This document shows positions 62,164 to 64,000 of a stretch of DNA of 64,000 nt, one piece after another. How positions within the stretch are numbered: position 1 is the first letter of the stretch; the number at the start of each line of letters is the position of its first letter. Where the stretch lies: positions 266,374 through 330,373 of the forward strand of contig NZ_FOUJ01000002.1 of NCBI RefSeq assembly GCF_900114835.1. The letters run 5' to 3'. Made by a program: the position numbers and the translations under genes. The notes beneath the pieces are model-generated. The model had not been told where the DNA came from and ran no database searches. It was given only the letters and a program-made list of their open reading frames with translations. The DNA is from Methanolobus profundi. Lineage in GTDB: Archaea > Halobacteriota > Methanosarcinia > Methanosarcinales > Methanosarcinaceae.

Positions 62164-62577
62164 TCAGTCTTCAGATGGTACATCTTCCCCTTCACAGGGT
62201 TCTGAAACTTCTTCGCAGCTTTCATTCTTCTTTGACTTCTTCATTGACTTGACCTTTTCGATCAGTCCGGGTACGGATTCGAGTATTTTCCCGAAATCGG
62301 TCTGGCCGGATAAGGTCATCAGTTTAGTGCCATCTGGTGAGATCACGATGAATGCCACAGGTTCTATCTTTGCACCTGCTCCACCGCCACCACCGAAGCC
62401 TTCTTCTTCGCCTTTCTTCTTGCCCTCTCCACCGCCGGTACCAAAGCCGAATGATACCTTGGTGACAGGGATGATGGTGGTCTCCCCTACGACCATAGCC
62501 TCCCCGACAACGGTCTTTGTGCTCACTAATCTTTCAAGTTCTGCAGATACTTCTTTCATCAGGTCTTCAAGTGCCAT
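62164..62577 (-). CDS. GerW/YtfJ-family protein (PF09579)
   Basis: 137 residues. Begins with MALEDLMKEVSAELERLVST, then KTVVGEAMVVGETTIIPVTK and VSFGFGTGGGEG, a glycine-rich middle (GFGGGGGAGAKIEPVAFIVI), and ends acidic with Cys (NESCEEVSEPCEGED). All match the GerW/YtfJ family known from Bacillus spore germination. Archaea do not form spores, so the function must differ. Located 38 nt before the DUF2953 gene, presumably one operon. Confidence 0.88.
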   Translation of the reverse strand: MALEDLMKEVSAELERLVSTKTVVGEAMVVGETTIIPVTKVSFGFGTGGGEGKKKGEEEGFGGGGGAGAKIEPVAFIVISPDGTKLMTLSGQTDFGKILESVPGLIEKVKSMKKSKKNESCEEVSEPCEGEDVPSED

Positions 62578-62714
62578 TACTAAAACCCCTTAAGAATAGA
62601 TTTACCTTCATTGGTAATATTCTTTCCTAAAAAGAGAGAGTCATCAAAATATAAAGAAGTAGCCCCTATAAAAATTGGAAAGTATGGATGCTTATAGAGT
62701 TGAATATAGCATGA

Positions 62715-64000
62715 TCATTCTGCATTATCCTGGAAGAAGTTCATCAAGGAATACTTCACCTTTTCAGGCTCCACATCGATGAATTCATCTCTCTCATCCT
62801 CAGGGAACATCTCAAATACAGAGAATTTTCCAAACTTCCTGGGAGCCTCAGTGGTGAAACGTCCGTCAAGAAGGATCCTGACACCGTAATCAACAGGTGA
62901 GCGTACGACCCTGCCCATTGCCTGTCGGATCTTGCGGATAGTTGGTACCTGAACAGCGAATTCCCATCCTGCACCATAACCAAAAGTATGATCATAGGCA
63001 GACTCCACCGCATTCATCCTGTCATTAAGGGCCGGATAACCAACGCCTACTATGATGACGGTCCTGCCTCTTCCGTCACGATAATCGATGCCTTCACTAA
63101 GAGTTCCCCATAGATATGAGACCAGCACAGCTTTTCCGCCTGCTTCGCCTACCCTGAAGAAATCCTCCCTGACCTCCTGGGATGAGACACCCACCTCGTC
63201 AAGGAAAACAGGTGCATCTACTCTGGAATCGAGCTTACTGTAATAACGTCTGGCTTCAAAGGAACTCTGGAAGAAGATGATGACATTCCCCTGTGACTGT
63301 TCCACAGCATCGAACAGGACCTCTTCAATAGCCTGCAGGGTCTGCGGATCATCCCTTGTCTTTGCAAAGAGCGGAGGTACTGAGACCGAAAGTGTCAACC
63401 TTCTGTCCTCCGGGAAAGATGTCGCATAGGAAAGCTCGCAGGTGGTCCTTGATATCCCCAGCGTGGACTTGACCATATCGAACGGACGCAGCGTTGCTGA
63501 CATTAACACGGCAGAAAAGACCGAATCGAAGAGAGGTTCTGTCACATTCTTAGGAATACATGTGAAAAGCTCTATTCGGCCATAGATCTCGTCGTTCATA
63601 TCGCGCCTTACATTAAGGACCGGATAATAGTTCAGATTGTTAGATAATACCAGATATGATGAAAGGAAATCTGCTGCATACTTTATATGTGAACGCTTGA
63701 GGACACCGGTGAGACCTTTCTTGTACTGCTCACGATAGTTCTCATCGAGCATTGCACCAAATGCACTTGCTTCTGAAAGGACTTTCTGGATCTCCGGCTC
63801 GTCACCGAAACCTGCGTCCTTTGCCAGTTTAAGGAATTTTCCTCCCACCATGTCGTTGCGCTCATAGGGATCACTGATACGCATATCATACCAGTGCCTT
63901 CCAACCCGTTCGCGCTCGCCGAACTTGAAACGTGAATTATAGATATCTTTCATCACATTGTTGAGCATTTTCAATAGATTATGGATACCGCCATCAGGCA
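62715..64000 (-). CDS. XPD/DinG-type superfamily 2 helicase, 5' end outside window
   Basis: The frame is open at the right edge (reading PDGGIHNLLKMLNN into the visible part), so the Walker A and Fe-S parts are missing. The visible 427 residues are the helicase C-terminal half: SAVLMSATLRPFDMVKSTLG, GNVIIFFQSSFEARRYYSKL, KAVLVSYLWGTLSEGIDYRD (motif V), and PTIRKIRQAMGRVVRSPVDY (motif VI) with GVRILLDGRF. It belongs to the XPD/Rad3/DinG group of 5'-3' DNA helicases. The archaeal XPD role in repair is inferred. Confidence 0.9.
   Translation of the reverse strand, partial: PDGGIHNLLKMLNNVMKDIYNSRFKFGERERVGRHWYDMRISDPYERNDMVGGKFLKLAKDAGFGDEPEIQKVLSEASAFGAMLDENYREQYKKGLTGVLKRSHIKYAADFLSSYLVLSNNLNYYPVLNVRRDMNDEIYGRIELFTCIPKNVTEPLFDSVFSAVLMSATLRPFDMVKSTLGISRTTCELSYATSFPEDRRLTLSVSVPPLFAKTRDDPQTLQAIEEVLFDAVEQSQGNVIIFFQSSFEARRYYSKLDSRVDAPVFLDEVGVSSQEVREDFFRVGEAGGKAVLVSYLWGTLSEGIDYRDGRGRTVIIVGVGYPALNDRMNAVESAYDHTFGYGAGWEFAVQVPTIRKIRQAMGRVVRSPVDYGVRILLDGRFTTEAPRKFGKFSVFEMFPEDERDEFIDVEPEKVKYSLMNFFQDNAE

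Overview
The window comes from a methylotrophic, halotolerant-type methanogen of the Methanosarcinaceae (Methanolobus/Methanococcoides-like by overall impression; genus not provable here). The archaeal markers are a thermosome, a fibrillarin-Nop5 pair, a CTP-dependent riboflavin kinase, archaeal TATA-like promoters, U-tract terminators and a PGF-CTERM surface protein. The methanogen marker is beta-RFAP synthase of methanopterin biosynthesis. Several genes look bacterial in origin (mutS, mutL, bacterial-type asd, ytfI/ytfJ-like pair). The window is chromosomal housekeeping and cell-envelope DNA; no CRISPR array, insertion sequence or prophage was seen.

Layout. 1-5293: cobalt uptake (cbiM, cbiN, cbiQ, cbiO) next to two corrin-ring methyltransferases (cbiE, cbiD). 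5335-11394: mutL and mutS on the minus strand, separated by a plus-strand MFS exporter; the two repair genes share an identical 24-nt element upstream. 11567-15883: small membrane proteins, a methyltransferase-like protein and a MerR regulator. 15998-23034: secreted proteins, led by a large thioester alpha-2-macroglobulin lipoprotein. 23106-26925: WrbA, a DUF2178/XRE pair, a ModE-like regulator, and a metal permease with its ArsR repressor. 26941-29895: a biotin ECF transporter with a BirA-like operator. 30089-33481: thermosome and aspartate-semialdehyde dehydrogenase. 33482-38140: small proteins, RNase H, a rhomboid and tRNA-Arg. 38285-43359: an OBG-type GTPase, a cis-prenyltransferase-like subunit, RimI, an AAA+ ATPase and a metallo-beta-lactamase protein. 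43364-53893: an ABC exporter, a FAS1 protein, a very large Ig-repeat surface protein, tRNA-Pro with a tandem duplication of its 3' end, and a beta-propeller-like exoprotein. 54067-57285: ribB-ribK, an RDD protein and HEPN/MNT genes. 57382-64000: a DUF2254-like membrane protein, flpA-nop5, mptG, the ytfI/ytfJ-like pair and an XPD/DinG helicase cut by the window edge.

How it fits together. Cofactor supply is a theme: cobalt and corrin synthesis feed methyl-transfer methanogenesis, and biotin, riboflavin and methanopterin genes are also here. Local regulation is unusually readable: dyad or repeated sites lie at the promoters of bioYAAT, ribK, the arsR-permease operon, DUF2178-XRE, merR and cbiM, and several of these genes encode the likely regulator. 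Three points deserve most attention: the shared mutL/mutS element, an ABC ATPase whose frame has no AUG/GUG/UUG codon at its proper start but an AUA behind a strong ribosome binding site, and a NgBR-like cis-prenyltransferase subunit lacking the catalytic Asp motif.
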